DNA of 64,000 nucleotides from Bradyrhizobium barranii subsp. barranii (GTDB lineage: Bacteria > Pseudomonadota > Alphaproteobacteria > Rhizobiales > Xanthobacteraceae): positions 806,001-870,000 of the forward strand of contig NZ_CP086136.1 in the NCBI RefSeq assembly GCF_017565645.3, written 5' to 3'. The stretch's first letter is position 1; each line of letters opens with the position of its first letter. A program made the translations under genes and the position numbers. The notes beneath the pieces are model-generated. The model was not told the DNA's origin. It saw only the letters and a program-made list of their open reading frames with translations, and did no database searches. Positions 8,409 through 17,686 of the stretch are shown here, piece after piece.

Positions 8409-9452
8409 ATGGCCGATACTCTCACCGCGACCGCGCTGACGCTGAAGGACATCGCCCGCGAGGCGGGCGTCAGCCTCGCGACCGTCGACCGCGTCCTGCA
8501 CAACCGCCCGGGCGTGCGGCCCGATACGGTCCGGCGGGTCAAGGCGGCGATCGAGCGCAACGCCTTCCAGCCGCACGTCGCGGCCGCGGAGCTCGCCCGC
8601 AGCCGTGCCCGCCGCTTTGCCTTCTTGATGCCGGCGGGGTCGAACCCCTTCATGCAGCAGATCGAGGCCTATCTCGGCGAGATGTCGGCCTGGCTCTCAG
8701 CCCGCCGCCTCGGCGTCGAGGTGGTCGCCACGGATGTGTTCGACCCGTCCGTGCTCGCGGCCTCGCTGGAGGCGCTGTCCGGCGATTACGACGGCGTCGC
8801 CGTGGTGGCGCTGGACCATCCCGGGGTCCGCGCCGCGATCAACGATCTCGTCGACGCCGGGACCAGGGTCGTGACGCTGGTCTCGGACGTGCCGTCCTCG
8901 CGTCGCCACCATTATGTCGGCATCGACAACATTGCGGCGGGACGCACCGCCGGCGCGCTGGTCGGTCGGCTGGTCGGCCTACGGTCCGGCAAGGTCGCGA
9001 TCGTCGCGGGCTCGCAGGGCCTGCGCGACCATTCCGAACGCATCTTCGGCTTCAGCCAGGTGATGGCGTCGGAATTCCCCGATCTCAGCGTGCTGCCGGT
9101 GCTGGAAGGGCGCGACGAAGACGGCCGTTCGGAACAGGTTCTGGCGCAGCTGCTCGGCAGGCATGCTGACATTGTCGGCCTTTATAACGTCGGCGCAGGC
9201 ACGCAAGGCGTCGCCACAGCGTTGAGCGATGCCGGCCGCGGCAAGCAGGTGGTATTCGTCGGACACGACGTCACCGTACTGACGCGCCGGCTGCTGTTGC
9301 AGGGCGTGATGGATGCCGCGATCTCGCAGAACCCCGGACATGAAGCGCGCGCCGCCGTGCGGGTGCTGCTCGCGCTTGCGCGCGGCGAGCCGATCTTGCG
9401 CGAACAGGAGAAGATCAGGATCGACATCGTGATGCGGGACAATTTGCCCTAG
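8409..9452 (+). CDS. LacI-family transcriptional regulator of the sugar operon
   Basis: 347 residues. The N-terminal HTH (TLKDIAREAGVSLATVDRVL) and hinge are typical of LacI/GalR, and residues 65-345 form a periplasmic-binding-protein-like sensor (HHYVGIDNIAAGRTAGALVG ... VFVGHDVTVLTRRLL). It heads a co-directional set of pentose/aldose genes (kinase, isomerase, ABC transporter, dehydrogenase, lactonase), so it most likely represses that operon and is released by a sugar. Upstream at 8357-8390 there are two direct copies of a TGCG(N)CCTCAAAA sequence which could be its own operator; this is a weak inference. Confidence 0.9.
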   Translation: MADTLTATALTLKDIAREAGVSLATVDRVLHNRPGVRPDTVRRVKAAIERNAFQPHVAAAELARSRARRFAFLMPAGSNPFMQQIEAYLGEMSAWLSARRLGVEVVATDVFDPSVLAASLEALSGDYDGVAVVALDHPGVRAAINDLVDAGTRVVTLVSDVPSSRRHHYVGIDNIAAGRTAGALVGRLVGLRSGKVAIVAGSQGLRDHSERIFGFSQVMASEFPDLSVLPVLEGRDEDGRSEQVLAQLLGRHADIVGLYNVGAGTQGVATALSDAGRGKQVVFVGHDVTVLTRRLLLQGVMDAAISQNPGHEARAAVRVLLALARGEPILREQEKIRIDIVMRDNLP

Positions 9453-9534
9453 GGGCGGGTGGATTTCGAAACGGTCCGTTGCGGAAAGGGCGACTTCAAG
9501 AGCGCGCACCGCATCAGGCGAAAGGGAGGGCGGC

Positions 9535-10992
9535 GTGTATCTCGGTATCGACATCGGCACATCCGGTGTGAAAGCGGTGCTCGTGAGCGAAACCGGCGCG
9601 ATTGTCGCGACGGCCGCGCGCGAGCTTGCGCTGTTGCATCCCGCGCCGCTGTGGTCCGAGCAGGATCCCGACGCCTGGGTCAATGCGGCGGTTGGCGCCG
9701 TCGACGATCTCGCCGCCCGCCATCCGCGCGAGGTCGCTCAGGTGCGCGGCATCGGGCTGTCCGGCCAGATGCATGGCGCGACGCTGCTGGACGAGGATGG
9801 ACGGCCGCTGCGCCCCGCTATTCTGTGGAACGACGGCCGTTCGCACGCCGAATGCGTCGCGCTCGAGCGGCGCTGCCCGTCGCTGCACACGATCGCCGGC
9901 AATCTGGCAATGCCCGGCTTCACCGCGCCCAAGCTGCTCTGGGTCGCGCGGCACGAGCCGCAGATCTTCGAGCGCGTGGCGAAGGTGCTGCTGCCGAAGG
10001 CCTATGTGCGTTATCGCCTCACCGGCGAGATGGTCGAGGACATGTCCGACGCCGCCGGCACGCTGTGGCTCGACGTCGGTCTGCGCCGCTGGTCGGCGCT
10101 GCTGCTGCATGCCGTCGGGCTCGATCTCCACCACATGCCGCGCCTCGTCGAGGGCAGCGAGGTCAGTGCAGTGCTCGCGCCGGAATTCGCGCGGCGCTGG
10201 GGCATGGCGAATGATGTCGTGATCGCCGGCGGTGCTGGCGACAATGCCGCGAGCGCCATCGGGCTCGGCGCGATCGCGCCGGGCGATGCGTTCCTGTCGC
10301 TCGGCACATCAGGCGTGGTGTTCCGCGTCACCGATCGGTTTGCACCGGCGCCGGCTTCGGCCGTGCATGCGTTCTGCCATGCGCTGCCCGGCCTCTGGCA
10401 TCAGATGGGCGTGATGCTGTCGGCCGCGGCTTCGTTGGCCTGGCTCGCGGGCGTGATGGAGACGCCGGCGGCCGCGCTCCTGGCGCCGCTCGGCGAGCGT
10501 GTCGACGGACCGAGCTCCATAAAATTCCTGCCCTATCTCGATGGCGAGCGCACGCCGCACAACGATGCCGCCGCCAGCGGCGCCTTCGTCGGCCTGCGCG
10601 GTGCGACCGGGCGCAGCCAGATCGTGCAGGCCGTGCTGGAAGGCGTCGCCTTCGCCGCGCGCGACAACCTCGCGGCGCTGAGCGCGGCCAGCGGGCCGAT
10701 CGCGGAGGTCGATCTCGTCGGCGGCGGCTCGCGCTCGCCCTTGTGGGCGCAGATCTGCGCCGACGTGCTCGGCATTCCCGTCCACCGGGTTGAGGAAGGC
10801 GAGGTCGGGGCGGCGCTCGGCGCCGCACGGCTCGGCCGGCTCGCCGCCACCGGCGAAGATCCCGCGGAAGTGTGCAAGCGCCCGCGGCGGCTCGCGAGTT
10901 TTGTGCCCCGCGCATCCGTCACTGCGGCCTATGACGAGGCCTATCGGCGGTGGCGCGAACTTTATCCTGCGTTGAAGGAGAGCCTTAAGTGA
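9535..10992 (+). CDS. xylB: Xylulokinase (FGGY family)
   Basis: 485 residues; phosphorylates D-xylulose to xylulose 5-phosphate with ATP. The N-terminal ATPase motif is [14 protein letters not shown], followed by [13 protein letters not shown] and ILWNDGRS, which are typical of XylB. The C-terminal FGGY signature region reads [20 protein letters not shown] and the adenosine motif [13 protein letters not shown]. It starts with GTG at 9535, with GGGAGG 7 bases upstream. It overlaps xylA by four bases (GTGA), so the pair is co-translated. The length is normal for the family. Confidence 0.94.
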   Translation: MYLGIDIGTSGVKAVLVSETGAIVATAARELALLHPAPLWSEQDPDAWVNAAVGAVDDLAARHPREVAQVRGIGLSGQMHGATLLDEDGRPLRPAILWNDGRSHAECVALERRCPSLHTIAGNLAMPGFTAPKLLWVARHEPQIFERVAKVLLPKAYVRYRLTGEMVEDMSDAAGTLWLDVGLRRWSALLLHAVGLDLHHMPRLVEGSEVSAVLAPEFARRWGMANDVVIAGGAGDNAASAIGLGAIAPGDAFLSLGTSGVVFRVTDRFAPAPASAVHAFCHALPGLWHQMGVMLSAAASLAWLAGVMETPAAALLAPLGERVDGPSSIKFLPYLDGERTPHNDAAASGAFVGLRGATGRSQIVQAVLEGVAFAARDNLAALSAASGPIAEVDLVGGGSRSPLWAQICADVLGIPVHRVEEGEVGAALGAARLGRLAATGEDPAEVCKRPRRLASFVPRASVTAAYDEAYRRWRELYPALKESLK

Positions 10993-11266
10993 ACGCATCA
11001 GCCAAATTCTTCGATGCAAGCGCCCCTGTCGCCTTCGGCGGCAAGGATGCGGGAAACACGCCCACCTTCCGATGGTACGACAAGGACCGGCTCGTGCATG
11101 GCCGCAGGCTCGAAGATCACCTGCGCTTTGCGGTCTGCCACTGGCATTCGTTCTGCTGGCCGGGCGGCGATCCCTTCGGCGGCGAAACCTTTCTGCGCCC
11201 CTGGCATCATGGTGCCGATGCGATGGCGCAGGCACGCGCCAAGGCCGATGTCGCCTTCGAGCTGTT

Positions 11267-11275
11267 CCGCCTGCT
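11267..11275. repeat. Left target-site duplication of the IS256-family element
   Basis: CCGCCTGCT, directly abutting the left end of the element and repeated at 12674-12682. Nine bases fits the 8-9 bp duplications made by IS256-family transposases. Confidence 0.9.
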
Positions 11276-12673
11276 GAGCTATGGCTGATTTTGGGTGACG
11301 CGGCCTGATCAGGCGGCGTGGCTTTCAGTGTTCGGAATGACTTCGATTCCGTCGATGAACTTTACACCGGCGATGACTTTCGGCAACTGGTTCGTGCTCT
11401 TCAATCGCCGCCAGGTCTTCGATGCGGCGTCGATGAGCTTGAACACCATCAGCTTCGCAGTTTGTTGCGACAGCGATCCCTTGGTCCGCACCGTTCGGTG
11501 GCGCACCGTGGCGAAGACGCTCTCGATCGGGTTCGAGCTGCGTAGGTGGATCCAGTGCTCAGCAGGGAAGTCGAAGAAGGCGAGCAGCGCATGGCGATCC
11601 TTGATCAGGCACTCCACCGCACGTCCGTATTTGACGTGGTATTTCTCGACGAAGACGTCGATCGCGGTTTCAGCTTCGGCCCGGTGTGGGGCCAGATAGA
11701 TGTTCCGCAGGTCGTTCTTCATGGGGCCCTGCACGGATTTGGCGACCTTGTCGAGTACGTTGCTCACTTTATGGCACCAGCATCGTTGGTGCCGCGTGCC
11801 GGGAAAGGCCTCGTCCAGTGCCTTCCAGAAGCCGAGGGCGCCGTCGCCGATGGCGAGTTGCGGGGCAATCGTAACCCGCGTTGCCGCAGGTCGATCAGGA
11901 GTTCGCGCCAGCTCTGCGCGCTCTCGCGCACGCCGACCTGGAAGCCGATCAGCTCCTTCTTGCCTTCCGGCGTGGTGCCAATCAGCACCAGCATGCATTC
12001 GCTGTGATCTTCCATGCGGGCCTGCAGGTACACGCCATCGGCCCAGATGTAGACATAGCGACGCGCCGACAGATCGCGTCTCTGCCAGCGTTCGTACTCG
12101 ACCTGCCAATCGGCCTTCAGGCCGGCGATCACCGAAGGCGACAGGTTCGGCGCATCCTTGCCGAGCAGCGCCGAGAGCGCCTCCTGGAAGTCGCCGGTCG
12201 AGATGCCGCGCAAATAGAGGACCGGGATCAAGGCATCCAGGCTCTTCGTCCGCCGCGCCCATAGCGGCAGGATTGCCGAACTGAAGCGGAGGCGGTCGCC
12301 TGGCCCGCTCGCTCCGCGGTCGCGGACCTTGGGACGAGCGACCTCCACCGGACCGATGCCGGTCGCAATCTCGCGCACCGGACCGTGCCCATGTCGGACC
12401 AGGCGCGCTCGACCGTCGGGCAGCGTCAGATTGGCCGTGCTGGCCAGAAACGCGCCAACCTCGATCTCGATCGCCCTGGCAAGCAGGTCCCGCGCGCCGG
12501 CACGAACGATATCGGTCAGTGGATCATCAACCGCGGACGGCTGACGGAAAGCAAGAACATTGGTAGTCTCGGTCATGGCGTATCGCTCTCCTCGAGAGGT
12601 TCTGGCAGGCTCGTCACCCGCCTCGATACGCCGCCTTCCTCACACCGTCATCACCCAGATTCCGCCATAGCTC
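11276..12673 (-). mobile_element. IS256-family insertion sequence in xylA
   Basis: 1,398 bp. The ends are imperfect inverted repeats: GAGCTATGGC at 11276 and its complement GCCATAGCTC ending at 12673, with 21 of the first 25 positions matching. It is flanked by 9-bp direct repeats (CCGCCTGCT). It carries one transposase reading in the minus direction, opposite to xylA. The clean target duplication shows a simple transposition that has not been rearranged since. Confidence 0.93.
11309..12576 (-). pseudogene. IS256-family (mutator-type) transposase, frameshifted
   Basis: The first frame runs from the ATG at 12576 ([10 protein letters not shown]) to about 11880. The rest, AIGDGALGFWKALDEAFPG to the end at 11309, lies in the next frame. 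The join needs one extra base between RQRGL and IAPQLAIGD. The DDE residues can be placed: Asp in YIWADGVYLQ, Asp in AIGDGALGFW, Glu in SSNPIESVFATVR. RCWCHK is the typical IS256 motif between the second Asp and the Glu. The corrected length of about 423 residues is normal. IS256 members do not usually need programmed frameshifting, so this copy is probably dead, or the base is an error. Confidence 0.88.
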
Positions 12674-12682
12674 CCGCCTGCT
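12674..12682. repeat. Right target-site duplication of the IS256-family element
   Basis: CCGCCTGCT, identical to 11267-11275 and directly abutting the right inverted repeat. Deleting the element plus one copy restores the xylA frame exactly. Confidence 0.9.
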
Positions 12683-13730
12683 GGACGTGCCCTTCTTCAC
12701 CTTCCACGACGTCGATGCGGCGCCGGAAGGCACTTCGCTCAGCGAGTCCGTCGCCAATCTCAACGCGGTCGCCGATCTGTTCGAGGCGAAGATGGCCTCC
12801 GCAAAAGTCCGCTTGCTCTGGGGCACCGCCAATTTGTTCACGCATCGCCGCTATATGGCGGGTGCCGCGACCAATCCGGACCCCGAAATCTTCACCTATG
12901 CCGCCGGCCAGGTCCGCGCCGCGCTGGAGGTGACGCACCGGCTCGGCGGCCAGAACTATGTGCTGTGGGGCGGCCGCGAGGGCTACGAGACGCTGCTCAA
13001 CACCGATCTCAAGCGCGAGCTCGACCAGCTCGGCCGCTTCATCTCGCTGGTCGTCGAGCACAAGCACAAGATCGGGTTCAAGGGCCCGATCCTGATCGAG
13101 CCGAAGCCGAAGGAGCCGACCAAGCATCAATATGATTTCGACGTCGCCACCTGCTACGGCTTCCTGGAGCGCTACGATCTCCTGAACGACGTCAAGCTCA
13201 ACATCGAGCAGAACCACGCCATTCTTGCCGGCCACTCCTTCCATCACGAGGTCGCGCTCGCCGAGGCGCTCGGAATCTTCGGCTCGCTCGACGTCAATCG
13301 CGGTGACGATCTGCTTGGCTGGGACACCGACCAGTTCGCGATGAACGTGCCGGAGCTGGCTCTGGTGTTCCACGAGATCCTGAATCGCGGCGGCTTCACC
13401 TCGGGCGGGCTCAATTTCGACGCCAAGATCAGGCGGCAGTCGATCGACCCCGACGATCTGATCCATGCCCATGTCGGCTCGATGGATGCCTGCGCGCGCG
13501 CGTTCCTCGCCGCCGCTGACATGCTCGATGCCGGCGCCCTCACCGCACCGCTCGCGCAGCGCTACGAGGGATGGGCGGCACCCGAAGGCCGGGCCATTCT
13601 CGGCGGCCAGCGCTCGCTCGCCGAACTGGCCGACCGTGCGCTCAGCCCCGGCTTCGACCCGCGGCCGCGCTCGGGACGGCAGGAATATCTGGAATCCCTG
13701 GTAAACCGCTACGTCTGAGGAAGGCCGCTG

Positions 13731-14489
13731 ATGACAAAGGCTGAAGCGACACCGGTCCTCGAGCTGACCGGCATCGGCAAGGAGTTCGGCGCAATCCGCG
13801 CGCTGCACGGCGTCGACCTGCAGGTCCAGCCCGGCGAGGTCGTCGGCCTGATGGGTGACAACGGCGCGGGCAAGTCCACGCTGGTCAAGATCATCGCCGG
13901 CAATTTCCGTCCCAGCCATGGCGAGATCCGCTTTGCCGGCAACGCGGTCCATTTCAACCGGCCCGTCGATGCCCGCGGCGTCGGCATCGAGGTCGTTTAC
14001 CAGGACCTCGCGCTTGCCGACAATCTGACGGCTGCTGCCAACGTCTTCCTCGGCCGCGAGCTGAAGCGCAGGTTCGGCCCGCTCGCACTGCTCGACCACA
14101 AGGCGATGGCGGCGCGTGCGCTGGAGCTGTTCGGCGAATTGCGCTCGGAGACGCGCCCCGACGATCTCGTCAAGCAGATGTCTGGCGGCCAGCGCCAGGC
14201 GGTTGCGATCGCGCGGACGCGGCTGTCCAACGCGCGGCTGGTCATGATGGACGAGCCGACCGCCGCGATCTCGGTGCGCCAGGTCGAGCAGGTGCTCGGC
14301 CTGATCCACCGGCTGAAGGAGCAGGGCGTCGCCGTCATGCTGATCTCGCACCGCATGCCCGACGTGTTCGCGGTGTGCGATCGCGTGATCGTCATGCGCC
14401 GCGGCGAGAAGCGGGCCGACAAGCCGATCCACCAGACGTCGCCCGAGGAAGTCACCGCCCTGATCACTGGCGCGAAGGAGGCGGCGTGA
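13731..14489 (+). CDS. Sugar ABC transporter ATP-binding protein (single NBD)
   Basis: 252 residues. Walker A GDNGAGKST, Q-loop region VVYQDLALADN, signature MSGGQRQ, Walker B LVMMDEP and switch His in LISHRM are all present. It powers sugar import together with the next two genes. With one nucleotide-binding domain it is FrcA-like, unlike the usual two-domain XylG/RbsA. It starts 12 bp after the xylA stop and its TGA overlaps the ATG of the permease (TGATG), so it is in the same operon. The sugar is likely a pentose or other aldose from context. Confidence 0.92.
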   Translation: MTKAEATPVLELTGIGKEFGAIRALHGVDLQVQPGEVVGLMGDNGAGKSTLVKIIAGNFRPSHGEIRFAGNAVHFNRPVDARGVGIEVVYQDLALADNLTAAANVFLGRELKRRFGPLALLDHKAMAARALELFGELRSETRPDDLVKQMSGGQRQAVAIARTRLSNARLVMMDEPTAAISVRQVEQVLGLIHRLKEQGVAVMLISHRMPDVFAVCDRVIVMRRGEKRADKPIHQTSPEEVTALITGAKEAA

Positions 14490-15571
14490 TGGCCATGCCA
14501 TTGGAATCCCCGGTCAGCTTCTCGAACGTCGGCAAGATCAAATGGTGGCAGCGCGGCATCTTCGCTTCCCAGACCGGCTATGTGCTGCTCGCGCTGGCGA
14601 TGCTGCTGGTGGTCATGCATTTCGCCAGCCCCTATTTCTTCACCGAAGGCAACATGCAGAACGTGGCGAAGAATTTCTCCTTCATCGCCATCGCCACCCT
14701 CGGCGTCACCTTCGTGATCATCACCGGCGGCATCGATCTGTCGGTCGGCTCGATGATGTGCTTCTCCGCCATGATCACCTCGATGGTCATGACCGAGCTG
14801 TCGGCGCCCGGCTCGCCCGCAGGCTCGCTGTTCGTGCATATGGCCGCTGACGGCAAGACCGTGCTGGCCAACGTGCCGGGTCTGATCCTGCTGATCTCGA
14901 TCCTCGCGGGGCTCGGCGTCGCGCTGATCGCGGGCCTCGTCAACGGCTTCTGTATCGCCGTGCTCGGCCTGTCGCCCTTCGTCACCACGCTCGGCATGCT
15001 CTCGATCGTGCGTGGGCTCGGCTATGTCGTCTCCAACGGCCGCGGCAGTTTTCCGGGCGGGCCGGACGCTGATTACTTCTACGCGCTCACCTCGGGCGAT
15101 GTGCTCGGCGTGCCCGTGCCCTTCATCTATCTCGTGGTCCTCGCGCTGGCGATGGCCGTGGTCCTGCACCACAGTTCGTTCGGCCGCCACGTGTTCGCGC
15201 TCGGGGGCAACGAGAAGGCCGCCGAGCTCACGGGCATACCGGTCGTGCGGGTGAAGATCGAGGTCTATGTGATCTGCGCGCTTGCCGCAGGGCTGCAAGG
15301 CATCATCATCTCCGGCTGGCTCGGATCGGCGCCCGCCAACATGGCGACGTCCTACGAGCTCAACGTGATCGCAGCGGCCGTCATCGGCGGTGCCAACCTC
15401 GCCGGCGGCATCGGCGGTCCGTTAGGGGCCATCGTCGGCTGCGTGCTGCTGGAAGTGATCCGCAACGGCCTCGTGCTGGCACAGGTCAGCTCCTACTGGC
15501 AGCAGACGCTGGTTGGCGTGATCATCATCCTGGCGGTGCTGGTCGATCGCATCCGCTCGCGGATGATCTGA
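14489..15571 (+). CDS. Sugar ABC transporter permease (RbsC/FrcC family)
   Basis: 360 residues with about ten hydrophobic segments. It contains the conserved ITGGIDLSVGSMM loop and FALGGNEKAAELTGIPV, typical of ribose/xylose-type permeases, and ends GVIIILAVLVDRIRSRMI. It forms the inner-membrane channel. GGAGG lies nine bases before the ATG at 14489, which overlaps the stop of the ATPase gene. The length and topology are normal for the family. Confidence 0.92.
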   Translation: MAMPLESPVSFSNVGKIKWWQRGIFASQTGYVLLALAMLLVVMHFASPYFFTEGNMQNVAKNFSFIAIATLGVTFVIITGGIDLSVGSMMCFSAMITSMVMTELSAPGSPAGSLFVHMAADGKTVLANVPGLILLISILAGLGVALIAGLVNGFCIAVLGLSPFVTTLGMLSIVRGLGYVVSNGRGSFPGGPDADYFYALTSGDVLGVPVPFIYLVVLALAMAVVLHHSSFGRHVFALGGNEKAAELTGIPVVRVKIEVYVICALAAGLQGIIISGWLGSAPANMATSYELNVIAAAVIGGANLAGGIGGPLGAIVGCVLLEVIRNGLVLAQVSSYWQQTLVGVIIILAVLVDRIRSRMI

Positions 15572-15665
15572 ACTGACGTCGTTCCGGGAGGGCAACGAAA
15601 ATGTCGCCTGTCCGCTCCCCGGACGATCTTGAGAGGATGGGCGCCAGAGAAGGGTGGAGGAAACA

Positions 15666-16598
15666 ATGAGGAAACTTCTTCTTGCCGGCATCGCGGTCGC
15701 GATGATGGCGACGCCGGCGTTTGCCGCGAACTACCGTTTCGTGATCGTGCCCAAGGCGATGAACAATCCGTTCTTCGACTTCGCGCGCGACGGCTGCCTG
15801 AAGCGTGCCAAGGAGCTCGGTAACATCGAGTGCATCTACAAGGGGCCGGTGGAGCATGAGCCGGCGACGCAGGCGCAGATCATCCAGGACTTCGTCACCC
15901 AGAAGGTCGACGGCCTCGCCATCTCGGTCGCCGACGTTGCGGCCATGACCAAGTCGATCGAGGCGGCGACCGCGGCCGGCATCCCCGTCATCACCTTCGA
16001 TGCCGATGCGCCTGGCTCCAAGCGGATCGCCTATATCGGCACCAACAACAAGGAGTTCGGCGTCGCGCTTGGCAAGGAGCTCTTGAAGCTGCGGCCCGAT
16101 GGCGGCAAATACGCGATGGTCTCGGGCGGTCCGGGCGCCAAGAATCTCGCCGAGCGCGTCGACGGCGTCCGCGAGGCGCTGAAGGGCTCGAAATGGACCG
16201 AGGTCGCGGGCTCGCCGACCTTCTGCAACGACGATCCGGCGCTGGCGGTCCAGCAGATGACGGATATGCGCACCGCAACGCCCGACCTCGCCTCGATCGT
16301 TCCCATCGGCGGCTGGCCGATGTTCGCTCCCGAAGGCTTCAAGGCCTTCGCCTCCAGGAACAAGAAGGACATCGACTCCGGCAAGTTCACGCTGGTTGTC
16401 GCCGATACGCTGAAGATGCAGCTCGAACTGCTGCGCGACGGCTATGCCAATGCGCTGGTCGGCCAGCGTCCGTTCGAGATGGGCGAGAAGGCGATGGACA
16501 CGCTGCTCGCCATCAAGAAGGGCGAGAAGGTGCCCGAGATCGTCTATACCGGCCTCGATCTCGTGACCAAGGACAACGTTGCGCAGATGTTGAAGTAG
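15666..16598 (+). CDS. Periplasmic sugar-binding protein of the ABC transporter
   Basis: 310 residues with a signal peptide (MRKLLLAGIAVAMMATPAFA, cleavage after AFA). The mature part is a type I periplasmic-binding fold (RbsB/XylF-like): VIVPKAMNNPFFDFARDGC, IISVADV-like strand at DGLAISVADVAAM and GIPVITFDADAPGSKRIAYIG. It captures the sugar and hands it to the permease. I choose ATG 15666, which has GGAGG five bases upstream, over the GTG at 15654. A strong hairpin follows at 16629, typical of operons that make more binding protein than membrane subunits. Confidence 0.92.
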   Translation: MRKLLLAGIAVAMMATPAFAANYRFVIVPKAMNNPFFDFARDGCLKRAKELGNIECIYKGPVEHEPATQAQIIQDFVTQKVDGLAISVADVAAMTKSIEAATAAGIPVITFDADAPGSKRIAYIGTNNKEFGVALGKELLKLRPDGGKYAMVSGGPGAKNLAERVDGVREALKGSKWTEVAGSPTFCNDDPALAVQQMTDMRTATPDLASIVPIGGWPMFAPEGFKAFASRNKKDIDSGKFTLVVADTLKMQLELLRDGYANALVGQRPFEMGEKAMDTLLAIKKGEKVPEIVYTGLDLVTKDNVAQMLK

Positions 16599-16628
16599 GA
16601 GCGTCGCCAGCCCCGTGCTCCTGCAAGC

Positions 16629-16661
16629 CTCTCCCGCTTGCGGTTTCCGCAAGCGGGAGAG
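16629..16661 (+). promoter_or_regulatory. Perfect 15-bp mRNA hairpin between binding-protein and dehydrogenase genes
   Basis: CTCTCCCGCTTGCGG and its exact complement, separated by TTT, lie 30 bp after the binding-protein stop. There is no T-run after it, so it is unlikely to terminate fully. It more probably protects the upstream mRNA 3' end or gives partial read-through to the next two genes. Confidence 0.75.
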
Positions 16662-16704
16662 ATGATTGGACGGTTGGAAGGAAGACTTTTGGAAGGCAAT
16701 GGGA

Positions 16705-17682
16705 ATGAAACGGTCGCGGCTCGGCTCCCTCGACGTCACCTCAATCGGTCTCGGTTCGGCCCCGCTCGGCGGATTGTTCACCGCCGTCAGCGATACCGAT
16801 GCGCTCGCCACGATCGAGCGCGCCTGGTCGGCCGGCATCCGCTTCTACGATACCGCGCCGCTCTACGGCTTTGGCCTCGCCGAACGGCGGATCGGCGCTT
16901 TCCTGCGGCAGCAGCCGCGCGACTCCTACGTCATCTCGACCAAGGTCGGTCGTCTGCTGCGCGCGCCGGATGGCGCGGCCGCCGAGGACGCGCACTACAA
17001 GGGCACGTCGCGCGAGCGGCCGGTGTTCGACTTCTCCTATGACGGCGTGATGCGTTCGGTGGAGGAGAGCCTGACGCGCCTTGGGCTCGACCGCATCGAT
17101 GTCCTGCTCGTGCATGATCCCGATGATCATTATGACGACGCCGTGGCCGGCGCCTTCCGCGCGCTCCAGCGCCTGCGCGCCGACGGCACGGTCAAGGCGA
17201 TCGGTGCCGGCATGAACCAGTCGGAAATGTTGGTCCGTTTTGCCCAGGCCGTTCCGGTCGACTGCTTCCTGCTCGCCGGCCGCTACACGCTGCTCGACCA
17301 GGGCGCGCTGGATGCGCTGTTTCCGGTCTGCCGCGAGAAGAGCATCGGCATTCTGCTCGGCGGCATCTACAACAGCGGCATTCTGGCCAATCCGCATCCT
17401 GGCGCGAAGTTCAACTATCAGGATGCCGACGCGGCGCTGATCGCGCGTGCACTCGAGCTCGACGAGCTCTGCCGCAAGCACGGGACCGAGCTGAAGGCCG
17501 CCGCGCTCCAGTTCTGCATGGCCCATCCGGCGGTCACAATTGCCGTGCTAGGCGCGCGCAACGCCGCGGAAGTTTCCGACAACATCGCGATGTCGGAGAA
17601 GGCGGTGCCACAAGCCTTCTGGCAGGAGCTGCGTGCGCGCAAGCTCGTCGACGCACGCGCGCCGTTGCCGGGCGGAGCGTGA
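16705..17682 (+). CDS. Aldo/keto reductase, L-fucose/D-threo-aldose 1-dehydrogenase type
   Basis: 325 residues, AKR fold. The catalytic tetrad can be placed: Asp and Tyr in FYDTAPLYGFGLAERRIG, Lys in ISTKVGR, His in LVHDPD. This subfamily oxidises aldoses at C1 to lactones (L-fucose, D-arabinose, L-galactose) with NAD(P)+, or acts on pyridoxal. The next gene is a sugar-lactone hydrolase, so an oxidative route sugar to lactone to aldonate is likely. ATG 16705 has GGAAGG eight bases upstream; ATG 16699 is a second option. It ends 4 bp before the next start. Confidence 0.88.
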   Translation: MKRSRLGSLDVTSIGLGSAPLGGLFTAVSDTDALATIERAWSAGIRFYDTAPLYGFGLAERRIGAFLRQQPRDSYVISTKVGRLLRAPDGAAAEDAHYKGTSRERPVFDFSYDGVMRSVEESLTRLGLDRIDVLLVHDPDDHYDDAVAGAFRALQRLRADGTVKAIGAGMNQSEMLVRFAQAVPVDCFLLAGRYTLLDQGALDALFPVCREKSIGILLGGIYNSGILANPHPGAKFNYQDADAALIARALELDELCRKHGTELKAAALQFCMAHPAVTIAVLGARNAAEVSDNIAMSEKAVPQAFWQELRARKLVDARAPLPGGA

Positions 17683-17686
17683 GGGC

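Larger units (their letters stand above)
10989..13718 (+). pseudogene. xylA: Xylose isomerase, interrupted by an insertion sequence
   Basis: The 5' part (10989-11275) encodes residues 1-96, including the catalytic-site region [15 protein letters not shown]. The 3' part resumes at 12683 with [16 protein letters not shown] and carries [30 protein letters not shown] and the metal-binding region NIEQNHA. Removing the 1,398-bp element and one 9-bp target copy restores one frame of 440 codons (FRLL-DVPFF), the usual XylA length. The enzyme would convert D-xylose to D-xylulose. In this strain neither fragment can be a full isomerase; the 3' part has an ORF from about 12687 but lacks the N-terminal catalytic histidine. 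Start codon is GTG overlapping the xylB stop. Confidence 0.93.

Noticed and set aside
8321..9534. Classical LacI operator near xylB or the regulator
   Set aside because: I found only weak half-sites (a TCAAAA direct repeat and AACGG-T-CCGTT) and no good palindrome of the TGNAANCGNTTNCA type.
12651..14501. 616-codon minus-strand frame over xylA 3' part and the ABC ATPase
   Set aside because: Its sequence mirrors high-GC codon bias of the plus-strand genes, which have clear domains; no family is recognisable on this strand.
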